A stretch of DNA of 57,641 nt from Comamonadaceae bacterium. GTDB taxonomy: Bacteria; Pseudomonadota; Gammaproteobacteria; Burkholderiales; Burkholderiaceae_C. Below are positions 1 through 8,027 of this stretch, in pieces. The stretch lies in assembly GCA_947450765.1 (NCBI GenBank), contig CANFXC010000009.1, forward strand, positions 1 through 57,641, in the 5' to 3' direction. Below the pieces are notes generated by a model, which ran no database searches, was not told the origin of the DNA, and saw only the letters and a list, made by a program, of their open reading frames with translations. Both the position numbers and the translations under genes were made by a program. Every line of letters starts with the position of its first letter. The stretch's first letter is position 1.

Positions 1-325
1 AGGCGTCGGGGTGAAAGCTGATGTAGTCGGCGCCGGCATCGGCAAAGGCGGCGGCCAAGGCATCGACCGGCTGCACCATCAGGTGCACGTCAATCGGCAC
101 GGGCTGGCCCGAGGCCGTCACAGCATGCGGTTTGAGGGCGCTGCAGATCATCGGGCCGAAGGTCAGGTTCGGCACGTAATGGTTGTCCATCACGTCAAAA
201 TGAATCCAGTCGGCGCCAGCGGCTATGACGTTTTTGACTTCCTCGCCCAGTCGGGCGAAGTCGGCCGACAAGATGGACGGGGCGATTTTGTAAGCAGGCT
301 TGTTGGATTTAGCAGGTGTACTCAT
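1..325 (-). CDS. rpe: Ribulose-phosphate 3-epimerase, N-terminal part (cut by window edge)
   Basis: Interconverts ribulose 5-phosphate and xylulose 5-phosphate in the pentose phosphate and Calvin pathways, in the cytoplasm. About 108 N-terminal residues are visible. They include the family signatures [17 protein letters not shown] near the start and [19 protein letters not shown], which carries the early metal-binding His and Asp of the TIM barrel. The ATG is the complement of 323-325, and the protein begins with a short polar extension ([13 protein letters not shown]) before the barrel. The gene is transcribed away from apaG and runs off the left edge. In related Burkholderiales rpe is commonly followed by gph and trpE, which cannot be checked here. 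Confidence 0.95.
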   Translation of the reverse strand, partial: MSTPAKSNKPAYKIAPSILSADFARLGEEVKNVIAAGADWIHFDVMDNHYVPNLTFGPMICSALKPHAVTASGQPVPIDVHLMVQPVDALAAAFADAGADYISFHPDA

Positions 326-405
326 GCGCGGATTGTCGCTGAAAGCCGCTCAGTCGAGCAGCCTTGGAGGCGCCGCGTTAACATGCAGACCTTACTTTGA
401 GTGCC

Positions 406-795
406 ATGCCAACTTACCAAATTTCCTGCGAAGTCCTGCCGCTGTACCTGCCGGAACAATCCGACCCCGGCAACAAGGTCTTCACTTTTTCCTACACCGT
501 CACCATCACCAACACCGGTGATGTCGCGGCGCAATTGATCGCGCGTCACTGGTTCATCAGCGACGCCAACGGCCACAACGAAGAAGTCAAGGGCTTGGGC
601 GTTGTCGGCCACCAACCGCTGCTCAAACCGGGCGAGTCGTTCCAATACACCAGTGGCTCGCGCCTGCGCACAGCCACTGGCACCATGCACGGCAGTTATT
701 TCTGCGTCGCAGAAGACGCCACCCGCTTTGAAGCGCAAATCCCGATGTTTGTGCTGGAAGCCACCTCGGGCGCCGCCGCACGGGTGCTGCACTGA
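406..795 (+). CDS. apaG: ApaG domain protein
   Basis: Small cytoplasmic beta-sandwich protein (129 residues) of the ApaG/DUF525 family, linked by mutant studies in enterobacteria to Co2+ resistance and Mg2+ efflux; its molecular role is not settled. The family features are visible: FTFSYTVTITNTGD, then ARHWFISDANG, and the glycine-rich VVGHQPLLKPGESFQYTSG and GTMHGSYFC stretches. The ATG at 406 gives the standard family length; a TTG nine bases upstream is in frame but adds nothing conserved. It diverges from rpe and precedes the large membrane protein almost without a gap. Adjacent rpe and apaG are typical of this lineage. Confidence 0.95.
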   Translation: MPTYQISCEVLPLYLPEQSDPGNKVFTFSYTVTITNTGDVAAQLIARHWFISDANGHNEEVKGLGVVGHQPLLKPGESFQYTSGSRLRTATGTMHGSYFCVAEDATRFEAQIPMFVLEATSGAAARVLH

Positions 796-805
796 ACTGC
801 AAACT

Positions 806-2782
806 TTGCCACTGACCGCCAACACGCTACCAGCGCTGGCCACCTTGCTGGCGCGGTTAGACCCGAATGCCTCGCTGGTTGATCGGCATGTCTGGCTCAT
901 CGACCTGCTGCAGTGGGTGCGCGGCGACAGCCGTTCTGCAGCCGCCGCTGTCGCACGCTTACAGCAATTCATGGTCGCCGTTGAAGCGCAGCCCGAAGTG
1001 CACAGCCGCTTGCAAGCTTGGTGGCGCACGCTATTGCAAACCGTCGATGTGACGCCCCTGCTGGCCGACTTTGGCTTTGCACCGCGCACCGCCTTCATCA
1101 GCGAGCTGACCGAGCGCATCCGGGGCAAGCTGCTGCCGGGGACACCTGAAACCGTTGACGCGTCTGAGCTTTTCTCCCTGCTGACGCCGAGCCGCTTTGA
1201 TGCGCAATGGTTGACACTGCTGGACGAGACACAGGTTGGCCGACTGACCGAGCTTTTGACGGAGCACGCAGACGCCGATGAGTGGGGCTGGCAGCACAAC
1301 CTGCTGGACGCATTGACGTATTGCACGGCACAAATCAGGGCCACCGGTTTTGCACCGGAACTGCGGCTGCGCATGAGTGATGAAGAGAAAAAAGCGCGGC
1401 CCTTTCATGCTTTACCGGCGGATGTCGAAGACCTGCGCCGGATCTTTTTTGACCCGCAATGCAATGCCGACGAACTGCAAGCGGCTGTCGCCCGCTACCG
1501 CGAGCGCATGGAGGCTTGCCGCCGCGCCATCAACAGCATTTACGCGCACCTCGACCAGCACGGCATTTCGATGGGCATGGTGTTTCGTCTGCGCCAACTC
1601 AGGGCGCGCTTTCTGCGTGTTCGCGAACTGCTGGACTGCTTGTTGTCGCCCAAACCCGCGGCGGCAACGGTCAAGCTGCTGGCTCGCCTAGCGCTGGTCG
1701 CAGAAGACCGTAAAAGCATACGGGCGCTGATCGCCGCCAACTCGACCTTGCTGGCCGCCAAGATGGCCGAACGCAGCGCCGAAACCGGCGAGCACTACAT
1801 CACCCGCAACCGTGCCGACTACCGCGACATGTTGGGCAAAGCGCTGGGCGGCGGCGCCATCACAGCCGTCACCACCGCCCTGAAATTTGCCATCATTGCG
1901 CTTGGCTTGTCGGCCTTCTGGACGGGCGTGAGCGCCAGCCTCATGTACGCGGCCAGCTTTGTCGTCATCCAGTTGCTGCACTTCACGTTAGCCACCAAGC
2001 AACCGGCGATGACCGCACCAGCCATGGCGGCGAAGCTCAAAGAACTCGACTCAAGCGCGGCCATGGACGAGTTTGTCGACGAAGTCACGCATTTGGTGCG
2101 TTCGCAATCAGCTTCGGTGCTCGGTAATGTCTTGATGGTTGTGCCGGTGGTGGTGCTCATCAACTGGCTGATCGTGCTGGTCAGCGGCCACCCGATGCTC
2201 AGCCACGCCGAAGCGCAGCATGTGCTGCACAACCTCAGCTTGTTCGGGCCGACCTTGCTGTGGGCGGCCTTCACGGGCGGGCTGTTGTTTGTCGCCAGCC
2301 TGTTGGCCGGCTGGGCTGAGAACTGGTTTGTTCTGCACCGGCTGGAGTCGGCCATGCGCCACAACCCGCGCATCACGGCAGCTCTGGGCACCGCACGGGC
2401 CGGCCGCTGGGCCAGCTTTATCCGCGACAACATTTCAGGGCTGGCATCCAACATTGCGCTGGGCTTCATGCTCGGCATGATTCCGCCCATCACTGACTTT
2501 TTGGGCCTGCAACTCGATGTCCGCCATGTGACGCTGTCGGCCGGCCAACTCGCCGCCGCCGCGGCTGCGTTGGGCGTGGATGTGTGGCGCTCACCGGCTT
2601 TTTGGTGGTGCGTGGCAGCGATCCCATTGATCGGCTTATTGAACTTGGGGATCAGCTTTTATTGCGCCTTCCGGCTGGCCGCACAAGCCCATAACGTGAG
2701 CCGAGCAGACCGAGGTCGCATTCGTGCGGCGATCTGGCTGCGCCTGTGCCAACGCCCCGGCAGTTTTTTCACGCCGGGTTAA
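806..2782 (+). CDS. Large integral membrane protein of the Gcr 'site-specific recombinase' family
   Basis: About 658 residues if translation starts at the TTG at 806. The frame stays open upstream into apaG, but the sequence there is an apaG shadow, so the start is uncertain (CTG at 797 is another option). I recognise it as the family usually annotated as site-specific recombinase after a gonococcal Gcr protein. The N-terminal half (residues about 1-340) is soluble, helical and charged. The C-terminal half has at least five or six hydrophobic segments (about 349-398, 436-460, 480-505, 549-567, 599-624). No serine- or tyrosine-recombinase catalytic motif is apparent to me, so the inherited name is doubtful and a membrane role is more likely. 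It follows apaG directly and precedes thiL by about 40 bases. Confidence 0.8.
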   Translation: MPLTANTLPALATLLARLDPNASLVDRHVWLIDLLQWVRGDSRSAAAAVARLQQFMVAVEAQPEVHSRLQAWWRTLLQTVDVTPLLADFGFAPRTAFISELTERIRGKLLPGTPETVDASELFSLLTPSRFDAQWLTLLDETQVGRLTELLTEHADADEWGWQHNLLDALTYCTAQIRATGFAPELRLRMSDEEKKARPFHALPADVEDLRRIFFDPQCNADELQAAVARYRERMEACRRAINSIYAHLDQHGISMGMVFRLRQLRARFLRVRELLDCLLSPKPAAATVKLLARLALVAEDRKSIRALIAANSTLLAAKMAERSAETGEHYITRNRADYRDMLGKALGGGAITAVTTALKFAIIALGLSAFWTGVSASLMYAASFVVIQLLHFTLATKQPAMTAPAMAAKLKELDSSAAMDEFVDEVTHLVRSQSASVLGNVLMVVPVVVLINWLIVLVSGHPMLSHAEAQHVLHNLSLFGPTLLWAAFTGGLLFVASLLAGWAENWFVLHRLESAMRHNPRITAALGTARAGRWASFIRDNISGLASNIALGFMLGMIPPITDFLGLQLDVRHVTLSAGQLAAAAAALGVDVWRSPAFWWCVAAIPLIGLLNLGISFYCAFRLAAQAHNVSRADRGRIRAAIWLRLCQRPGSFFTPG

Positions 2783-2819
2783 ACCATCAGGGACAGCGTC
2801 GGCGTTATGCTCATGCCCC

Positions 2820-3806
2820 ATGGGAGAGTTTGACCTGATTGAACGCTATTTCAAGCGGCCCGCCAAGCGAGCGCTGCTGGGGATTGGCGACGATTGCGCT
2901 TTGCTACAAGCACCCGCCGGCACGCACATGGCCATCTCCAGTGACATGCTGGTGGAGGGGCGTCATTTTTTTGCCGACGTCGACCCCCGCACACTGGGCC
3001 ACAAGGCACTGGCCGTCAACCTGAGTGACCTAGCCGCCTGCGGTACTGAGCCGCTGGCCTTCACACTCGCGTTGGCCCTGCCGCAGATTGATGAGGCTTG
3101 GCTGGCGGCGTTTTCACAAGGCTTGTTTGCACTGGCGGATCAGCATGGCTGCGAGTTGATCGGCGGCGACACCACACGCGGGCCGCTGAACATCTGCATC
3201 ACAGTCTTTGGCACAGTGCCGGCACCCGCTGGCAAGAGCCAAGCCTTGCTGCGCAGCGGCGCACAACCCGGCGACGACATTTATGTCAGCGGCCATCTGG
3301 GTGATGCGCGGCTGGCGCTGGACGCCTTGCGCGGCAAGTTTGATCTGCCGCCCGCCCTGCTGCAAGTGGCGCGGCAGCGGCTGGAAGAACCCAGCCCCCG
3401 CATCGCCTTGGGTCTGGTGCTGCGCGGTCTGGCCAGCGCGGCTATGGACCTCAGCGACGGGCTGGTAGGTGATCTCCAACATCTTTTAAAAGCATCCAAG
3501 GTTGGCGCGACACTGCACACCGCCGCAGCACTGGACCTGCTCGCTGCACGGACGCACACCGACTGGCCCAGCGCTGGCATCAGCGATGAAGCCGCGCTGA
3601 CCTGCGTGCTGTCAGGCGGCGACGACTATGAGCTGCTCTTCACTGCGCCGCCAAGCGCTGCGGCGGCGCTGCAAGTTGCCGCACAGCAAAGCGCCACACC
3701 GATCCATTGCATTGGCCGCATCAACGCCGCACCCGGCTTGCAATTGCTCGATGACAACGGGCGCGAATTACCCAACAAGTTCACCTCGTTTGACCACTTC
3801 TCATGA
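2820..3806 (+). CDS. thiL: Thiamine-monophosphate kinase
   Basis: Phosphorylates thiamine monophosphate to the cofactor thiamine diphosphate using ATP, the last step of thiamine biosynthesis, in the cytoplasm. The 328-residue protein starts MGEFDLIERYF. It has the ThiL/PurM-type motifs in order: GIGDDCALL (Mg/ATP-binding aspartates), SSDMLVEGRHF, HKALAVNLSDLAACG, LIGGDTTRG, AAMDLSDGLVGDL and LSGGDDYELLFT. Length and motif order match ThiL. The ATG at 2820 is chosen because homologues begin with the GEFDLI(E/A) sequence. It is followed 19 bases later by pgpA, a pairing common in proteobacteria (thiL-pgpA), consistent with co-transcription. Confidence 0.96.
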   Translation: MGEFDLIERYFKRPAKRALLGIGDDCALLQAPAGTHMAISSDMLVEGRHFFADVDPRTLGHKALAVNLSDLAACGTEPLAFTLALALPQIDEAWLAAFSQGLFALADQHGCELIGGDTTRGPLNICITVFGTVPAPAGKSQALLRSGAQPGDDIYVSGHLGDARLALDALRGKFDLPPALLQVARQRLEEPSPRIALGLVLRGLASAAMDLSDGLVGDLQHLLKASKVGATLHTAAALDLLAARTHTDWPSAGISDEAALTCVLSGGDDYELLFTAPPSAAAALQVAAQQSATPIHCIGRINAAPGLQLLDDNGRELPNKFTSFDHFS

Positions 3807-3825
3807 CACCCTTGAGCGCCAAGCC

Positions 3826-4386
3826 ATGACACCTCTCGACACGCTGCAGACACCTCCGGGCCAAGCGCCATCTGCTGAAGCTGCCGCCATTTTGCGACCC
3901 ACAGCGCGCTTCATGCTGTCCCACCCTGCGCACTTCATCGCGCTCGGCTTTGGCTCGGGCTTGAGCCCGGTGGCGCCCGGTACCGCCGGCACGCTATGGG
4001 CTTGGCTGGCTTTTCTGGTGATGCAACACTGGCTAACGGTCACGCAGCTGGGTTGGGTCATTGCCGCCTCCTTGCTGGTCGGCTGGTGGGCCTGCACCGT
4101 CACGGCGCAGCACATGAAAGTCGCTGATTCAGGCCACATCGTGTGGGACGAAATAGCTGCCTTCTGGATCGTCTTGTGGCTGCTGCTGCCGGCAACCTTT
4201 TTGGCGCAAATCGTCGCCTTTGCACTGTTCCGCGCCTTTGACGCCTTGAAGCCCGGCCCGATGGCTTGGGCCGACAAGCACTTCAAGGGCTTCGGCCCGC
4301 GCGGCGGCTTCGGCATCATGTTTGACGATGTGCTGGCGGCTTTTTGCACCTTGCTGGTCCTGGCTTTCTGGAAGCAGTGGTGGTGA
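3826..4386 (+). CDS. pgpA: Phosphatidylglycerophosphatase A
   Basis: Inner-membrane phosphatase that converts phosphatidylglycerol phosphate to phosphatidylglycerol in phospholipid synthesis. The 186-residue product has the PgpA signatures: LGFGSGLSPVAPGTAGTLWA near residue 45, DSGHIVWDEIAAFW with the acidic metal-binding residues, and the C-terminal FGPRGGFGIMFDDVLAA. Hydrophobic segments lie between these. The ATG at 3826 is in frame, 19 bases after the thiL stop; an upstream extension would overlap thiL. The stop overlaps the pncC start by four bases (GTGA), indicating translational coupling. Confidence 0.95.
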   Translation: MTPLDTLQTPPGQAPSAEAAAILRPTARFMLSHPAHFIALGFGSGLSPVAPGTAGTLWAWLAFLVMQHWLTVTQLGWVIAASLLVGWWACTVTAQHMKVADSGHIVWDEIAAFWIVLWLLLPATFLAQIVAFALFRAFDALKPGPMAWADKHFKGFGPRGGFGIMFDDVLAAFCTLLVLAFWKQWW

Positions 4387-4874
4387 ATTCAGTGACCTCT
4401 GCACGCCGAACACTGACCGCGCAAGTGGCAGAGCAACTGCTGTCGAAAAAGCTGCTGATGGCGACCGCCGAAAGCTGCACTGGCGGCCTGATTGCAGCCG
4501 CCTGCACCGACTTGGCCGGCTCCAGCGTCTGGTTTGAGCGCGGCTTTGTCAGCTATTCCAACGCGGCCAAGACCGAGTTGCTGGGTGTCCCGGCAGACTT
4601 GATCGAGGCCCACGGTGCGGTCAGCGAGCCGGTCGTCCGGGCTATGGTGGAGGGCGCGCTGCGGCACTCACGTGCGCAAGTCGCCGTCGCCGTCACCGGT
4701 GTGGCCGGGCCGGGTGGCGGCAGCCCTGACAAGCCGGTTGGAACCGTCTGGTTTGGCTGGGCTACTCCGGATGGCGTAGTCACCGACAAACGGTGCTTTG
4801 ACGGCGACCGGCAGCAAGTGCGCGAAGCCACCGTGCAACACGCGCTGCTGCGCCTGAAACAGCTCTTGACCTGA
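4383..4874 (+). CDS. pncC: CinA C-terminal domain protein, nicotinamide-nucleotide amidohydrolase
   Basis: Deamidates nicotinamide mononucleotide to nicotinate mononucleotide in pyridine-nucleotide salvage, in the cytoplasm. The protein (163 residues from the GTG at 4383) is the stand-alone CinA C-terminal domain. Motifs seen are MATAESCTGGLIAA with the nucleophilic serine, FVSYSNAAKTELLGV, and VAVTGVAGPGGGSPDKPVG. The N-terminal molybdopterin-like domain of full CinA is absent, as is normal for PncC. The GTG overlaps the pgpA stop by four bases. The gene probably ends the apaG/thiL transcription unit. Confidence 0.94.
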   Translation: MNSVTSARRTLTAQVAEQLLSKKLLMATAESCTGGLIAAACTDLAGSSVWFERGFVSYSNAAKTELLGVPADLIEAHGAVSEPVVRAMVEGALRHSRAQVAVAVTGVAGPGGGSPDKPVGTVWFGWATPDGVVTDKRCFDGDRQQVREATVQHALLRLKQLLT

Positions 4875-4958
4875 CGCCCACCCCCCGGCTGACTCGGTCT
4901 TCGCCAAAAAGATCGTCAAAAAGAACAGCAGCCAGGCAAGAACAGCGAAAAAACTCAT
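4668..4958 (-). CDS. Possible small membrane protein, antisense to the pncC 3' end
   Basis: Open frame of 96 codons whose first roughly 28 codons lie in the pncC-pntAA gap. They begin MSFFAVLAWLLFFLTIFLAK, an almost perfect single membrane segment. The complement just upstream of its ATG carries AGGAA six bases away, a credible ribosome binding site. The remainder runs antisense through pncC and looks like shadow coding (Arg, Gly and Pro rich). A shorter functional product is possible, but no stop occurs before the overlap. I do not recognise a family. This is weak evidence, recorded because the intergenic portion and the Shine-Dalgarno sequence fit unusually well. Confidence 0.22.
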   Translation of the reverse strand: MSFFAVLAWLLFFLTIFLAKTESAGGWASGQELFQAQQRVLHGGFAHLLPVAVKAPFVGDYAIRSSPAKPDGSNRLVRAAATRPGHTGDGDGDLRT

Positions 4959-5021
4959 GTAAGCTTCCTGACAGCTAAAAACCAGTGGGCGTCAATTCCG
5001 CCCCATAACAAGGAGTGCCCC

Positions 5022-6137
5022 ATGCTGATTGGGATACCTGCTGAGATCATGACAGGCGAGACACGCGTCTCCGTCACACCGGAAACGGCCAAAAAATTCA
5101 AAGCCCAAGGCCACACCGTTCGCGTTCAATCGGGTGCCGGCGTTGCTGCCAGCGTGCCCGACGCTGCCTACGAAGCAGTCGGCGTCGAGATCACCGATGC
5201 CGCCGGCGCCTACGCCTGCGACATCGTGCTCAAGGTGCGCTGCCCATTGGACAGCGAGATGCCATTGGCGCGTTCTGGCGGTGTCATCACCGGCATGCTG
5301 AACCCCTTTGATGCAACCGGCCTGCAGCGTCTGGCCACAGCCGGCCTGACGTCTTTTGCGCTCGAAGCCGCGCCCCGCACCAGCCGCGCGCAAAGCATGG
5401 ACGTGTTGTCTTCCCAAGCCAACATCGCCGGCTACAAGGCGGTCATCATGGCGGCAGACCGCTACCAACGCTTTTTCCCCATGCTCATGACGGCGGCCGG
5501 CACAGTCAAAGCCGCCCGAGTGGTGATTCTGGGCGTCGGTGTCGCCGGCCTGCAAGCGATTGCCACGGCCAAACGACTAGGCGCGGTCATCGAAGCCAGT
5601 GACGTGCGGCCCAGCGTGAAAGAACAAGTCGAGTCACTCGGCGGAAAGTTCATCGACGTGCCTTACGAAACCGACGAAGAGCGCGAAGCTGCTGTCGGCG
5701 TCGGCGGTTACGCCAAGCCCATGCCGCCAAGCTGGTTGGCGCGGCAAAAAGTCGAAGTCGCCAAGCGCGTCGCGCAAGCCGACATCGTCATCACCACCGC
5801 CTTGATTCCGGGCCGCGCCGCACCGGTGTTGGTCACCGAAGAGATGGTCAAGTCCATGAAGCCCGGCAGCGTGATCGTTGACTTGGCCGCACCGCAAGGC
5901 GGCAACTGCCCGCTGACCGAGCCCGGCCAGATTGTTGTCAAACATGGCGTGACCTTGATTGGCGAGACCAACGTGCCGGCCTTGGTGGCAGCAGATGCGA
6001 GTGCACTCTACGCCCGCAACTTGCTGGACTTCCTCAAGTTGATCATCAACAAAGACGGGGCGCTGACGATTGACCTCGAAGACGACATCGTTGCCGCTTG
6101 CCTGATGACGCGCAACGGCGAAGTCACCAAAAAATAA
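5022..6137 (+). CDS. pntAA: NAD(P) transhydrogenase subunit alpha, part 1
   Basis: NAD(H)-binding domain I of the proton-translocating transhydrogenase, which uses the proton gradient to reduce NADP+ with NADH. The 371-residue protein starts MLIGIPAEIMTGETRVSVTP behind a good AAGGAG site. It shows the alanine dehydrogenase/PNT fold: the N-terminal PNT domain, then the Rossmann motif VVILGVGVAGLQAIATAKRLGA followed by EASDVRP, the mobile-loop region, and DLAAPQGGNCPLTEPG. No membrane segment is present, so this is the split-alpha form, with the membrane part supplied by the next gene. It heads a compact three-gene operon. Confidence 0.97.
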   Translation: MLIGIPAEIMTGETRVSVTPETAKKFKAQGHTVRVQSGAGVAASVPDAAYEAVGVEITDAAGAYACDIVLKVRCPLDSEMPLARSGGVITGMLNPFDATGLQRLATAGLTSFALEAAPRTSRAQSMDVLSSQANIAGYKAVIMAADRYQRFFPMLMTAAGTVKAARVVILGVGVAGLQAIATAKRLGAVIEASDVRPSVKEQVESLGGKFIDVPYETDEEREAAVGVGGYAKPMPPSWLARQKVEVAKRVAQADIVITTALIPGRAAPVLVTEEMVKSMKPGSVIVDLAAPQGGNCPLTEPGQIVVKHGVTLIGETNVPALVAADASALYARNLLDFLKLIINKDGALTIDLEDDIVAACLMTRNGEVTKK

Positions 6138-6155
6138 AAGCTGAGGAACAAGACC

Positions 6156-6488
6156 ATGGAAATCGCCTCCCCCGGAATCATTAACCTGATTATTTTTGTG
6201 CTGGCCATCTACGTCGGCTACCACGTGGTATGGACCGTCACGCCGGCCTTGCACACACCGCTGATGGCGGTCACCAACGCCATTTCAGCCATCGTCATTG
6301 TGGGTGCCATGTTGGCAGCCGCTTTGACCGTCACACCGCTCGGCAAAACCATGGGCGTGCTGGCTGTTGCGTTGGCCGCGGTCAATGTCTTCGGCGGCTT
6401 TTTGGTGACCCGCCGCATGCTGGAAATGTTCAAGAAAAAAGAAAAGAAAGCAGCGGCACCCGCCGCTGACGCAGGAGCAGCCAAATGA
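6156..6488 (+). CDS. pntAB: NAD(P) transhydrogenase subunit alpha, part 2 (membrane)
   Basis: 110-residue membrane component supplying the first helices of transhydrogenase domain II. It has three or four hydrophobic segments ([17 protein letters not shown], an [15 protein letters not shown] segment and a [18 protein letters not shown] segment) and a short lysine-rich cytoplasmic tail (KKKEKK followed by Ala/Pro). It starts 18 bases after pntAA with an AGGAA site, and its TGA overlaps the ATG of pntB by four bases. Size and order match the split alpha subunit found in many alpha- and betaproteobacteria. Confidence 0.95.
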   Translation: MEIASPGIINLIIFVLAIYVGYHVVWTVTPALHTPLMAVTNAISAIVIVGAMLAAALTVTPLGKTMGVLAVALAAVNVFGGFLVTRRMLEMFKKKEKKAAAPAADAGAAK

Positions 6489-7918
6489 GCATGAACCTCG
6501 TCACCTTGCTGTATTTGCTGGCGTCGGTCTGCTTTATTCAGGCGCTCAAAGGTCTGTCGCACCCGACCACTTCGATCCGCGGCAACGCCTTCGGCATGGC
6601 CGGCATGGGCATTGCTGTGCTAACCACTGCCGCCCTCATCGTCGAACTCTCCAACGGTGCCACGCAAGGCATGGTCTATGTGCTGGTCGCACTGGTGGTC
6701 GGCGGTGCCGCTGGCACCATCATGGCCAAGCGGGTTGAGATGACCAAGATGCCGGAACTGGTGGCCTTCATGCACAGCATGATCGGCTTAGCTGCGGTGT
6801 TTATCGCGGTGGCCGCCATGGCCGAACCGGATGCGTTTGCCATCGTCGCCAAAGGCTTGAGCACCGCCGAGATTCCAGCGGGCAACCGTCTGGAGTTGTT
6901 CCTCGGTGCAGCGATTGGCGCCATCACCTTCAGCGGCTCGGTGATTGCTTTTGGCAAGCTCAGTGGCAAGTACAAATTCCGTTTATTTCAAGGTGCGCCG
7001 GTGTCCTTTGCCGGCCAGCACAAGTTGAATTTGGTGCTCGGACTGGCGACCTTGGGCCTCGGTCTGGTCTTCACCTTCACCGGCAGCTGGAGCGCGTTTT
7101 TTGCCATGCTCGCGCTGTCCTTCGTGCTGGGCGTGTTGATCATCATCCCGATCGGCGGCGCCGACATGCCAGTGGTCGTCTCGATGTTGAACAGCTATTC
7201 GGGTTGGGCTGCAGCCGGCATCGGTTTTTCGCTGAACAACGCCATGCTGATCGTCGCCGGCTCACTGGTCGGCTCGTCCGGTGCCATCCTCTCGTACATC
7301 ATGTGCAAGGCGATGAACCGCTCGTTCTTCAATGTGATTCTGGGCGGCTTTGGCGGTGACGCTGGCAGTGCCGCGGTGGGCTCCGCCGAGCAACGCAGCG
7401 TCAAGTCCGGCTCAGCCGACGACGCGGCCTTCATTCTGGGCAATGCTGAATCCGTCATCATCGTGCCCGGCTACGGTTTGGCCGTGGCCCGTGCGCAGCA
7501 CTCGGTCAAGGAACTCGCGCAAAAGCTCACCGACCGGGGCATCAGCGTCAAGTACGCGATTCACCCGGTGGCCGGCCGCATGCCGGGTCACATGAACGTG
7601 TTGCTGGCTGAAGCCGAAGTGCCTTACGACCAGGTGTATGAAATGGAAGACATCAACGCCGAGTTCGGCCAAGCGGACGTCGCCATCATTCTGGGCGCCA
7701 ACGACGTGGTGAATCCGGCCGCGCACGTCAAAGGCAGCGCGATTTACGGCATGCCGATTCTGGAGGCCTACAAAGCCAAAACCGTGATCGTCAACAAGCG
7801 CTCCATGGCGGCCGGTTACGCCGGTCTCGACAACGAGCTCTTTTACATGGACAAGACCATGATGGTCTTTGGCGACGCCAAGAAGATCATTGAAGACATG
7901 GGCAAGGCGATCGAATAA
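6485..7918 (+). CDS. pntB: NAD(P) transhydrogenase subunit beta
   Basis: Carries the rest of the proton-channel helices and the cytoplasmic NADP(H)-binding domain III. The 477-residue protein has a polytopic N-terminal region (residues about 1-280) including [20 protein letters not shown], the conserved segment at the channel/NADP interface. It is followed by domain III with [43 protein letters not shown] and [13 protein letters not shown]. It is coupled to pntAB by an ATGA overlap. An intrinsic terminator follows within a few bases, so the operon ends here. Confidence 0.97.
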   Translation: MSMNLVTLLYLLASVCFIQALKGLSHPTTSIRGNAFGMAGMGIAVLTTAALIVELSNGATQGMVYVLVALVVGGAAGTIMAKRVEMTKMPELVAFMHSMIGLAAVFIAVAAMAEPDAFAIVAKGLSTAEIPAGNRLELFLGAAIGAITFSGSVIAFGKLSGKYKFRLFQGAPVSFAGQHKLNLVLGLATLGLGLVFTFTGSWSAFFAMLALSFVLGVLIIIPIGGADMPVVVSMLNSYSGWAAAGIGFSLNNAMLIVAGSLVGSSGAILSYIMCKAMNRSFFNVILGGFGGDAGSAAVGSAEQRSVKSGSADDAAFILGNAESVIIVPGYGLAVARAQHSVKELAQKLTDRGISVKYAIHPVAGRMPGHMNVLLAEAEVPYDQVYEMEDINAEFGQADVAIILGANDVVNPAAHVKGSAIYGMPILEAYKAKTVIVNKRSMAAGYAGLDNELFYMDKTMMVFGDAKKIIEDMGKAIE

Positions 7919-7921
7919 GAC

Positions 7922-7947
7922 AAACGGGCGGCACTTCCGCCCGTTTT
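7922..7947 (+). terminator. Intrinsic terminator after pntB
   Basis: Perfect 10-bp stem AAACGGGCGG / CCGCCCGTTT (7922-7931 and 7937-7946) with a 5-base loop and a run of four T starting at 7944. It begins three bases after the pntB stop, which is ideal placement for ending the pnt transcript before fadD. Confidence 0.9.
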
Positions 7948-8027
7948 CACGACCAGCAGAAAGCCCCGCAGAGGGCGTGCCCCGGCCACCGGAGCGCTGC
8001 ACTTTGAGCTAGAACGGAGGAGAAGAA

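Noticed and set aside
322-1374. 350-codon open frame on the minus strand
   Set aside because: Antisense to apaG and the start of the membrane protein; Ser/Arg-rich with no motif.
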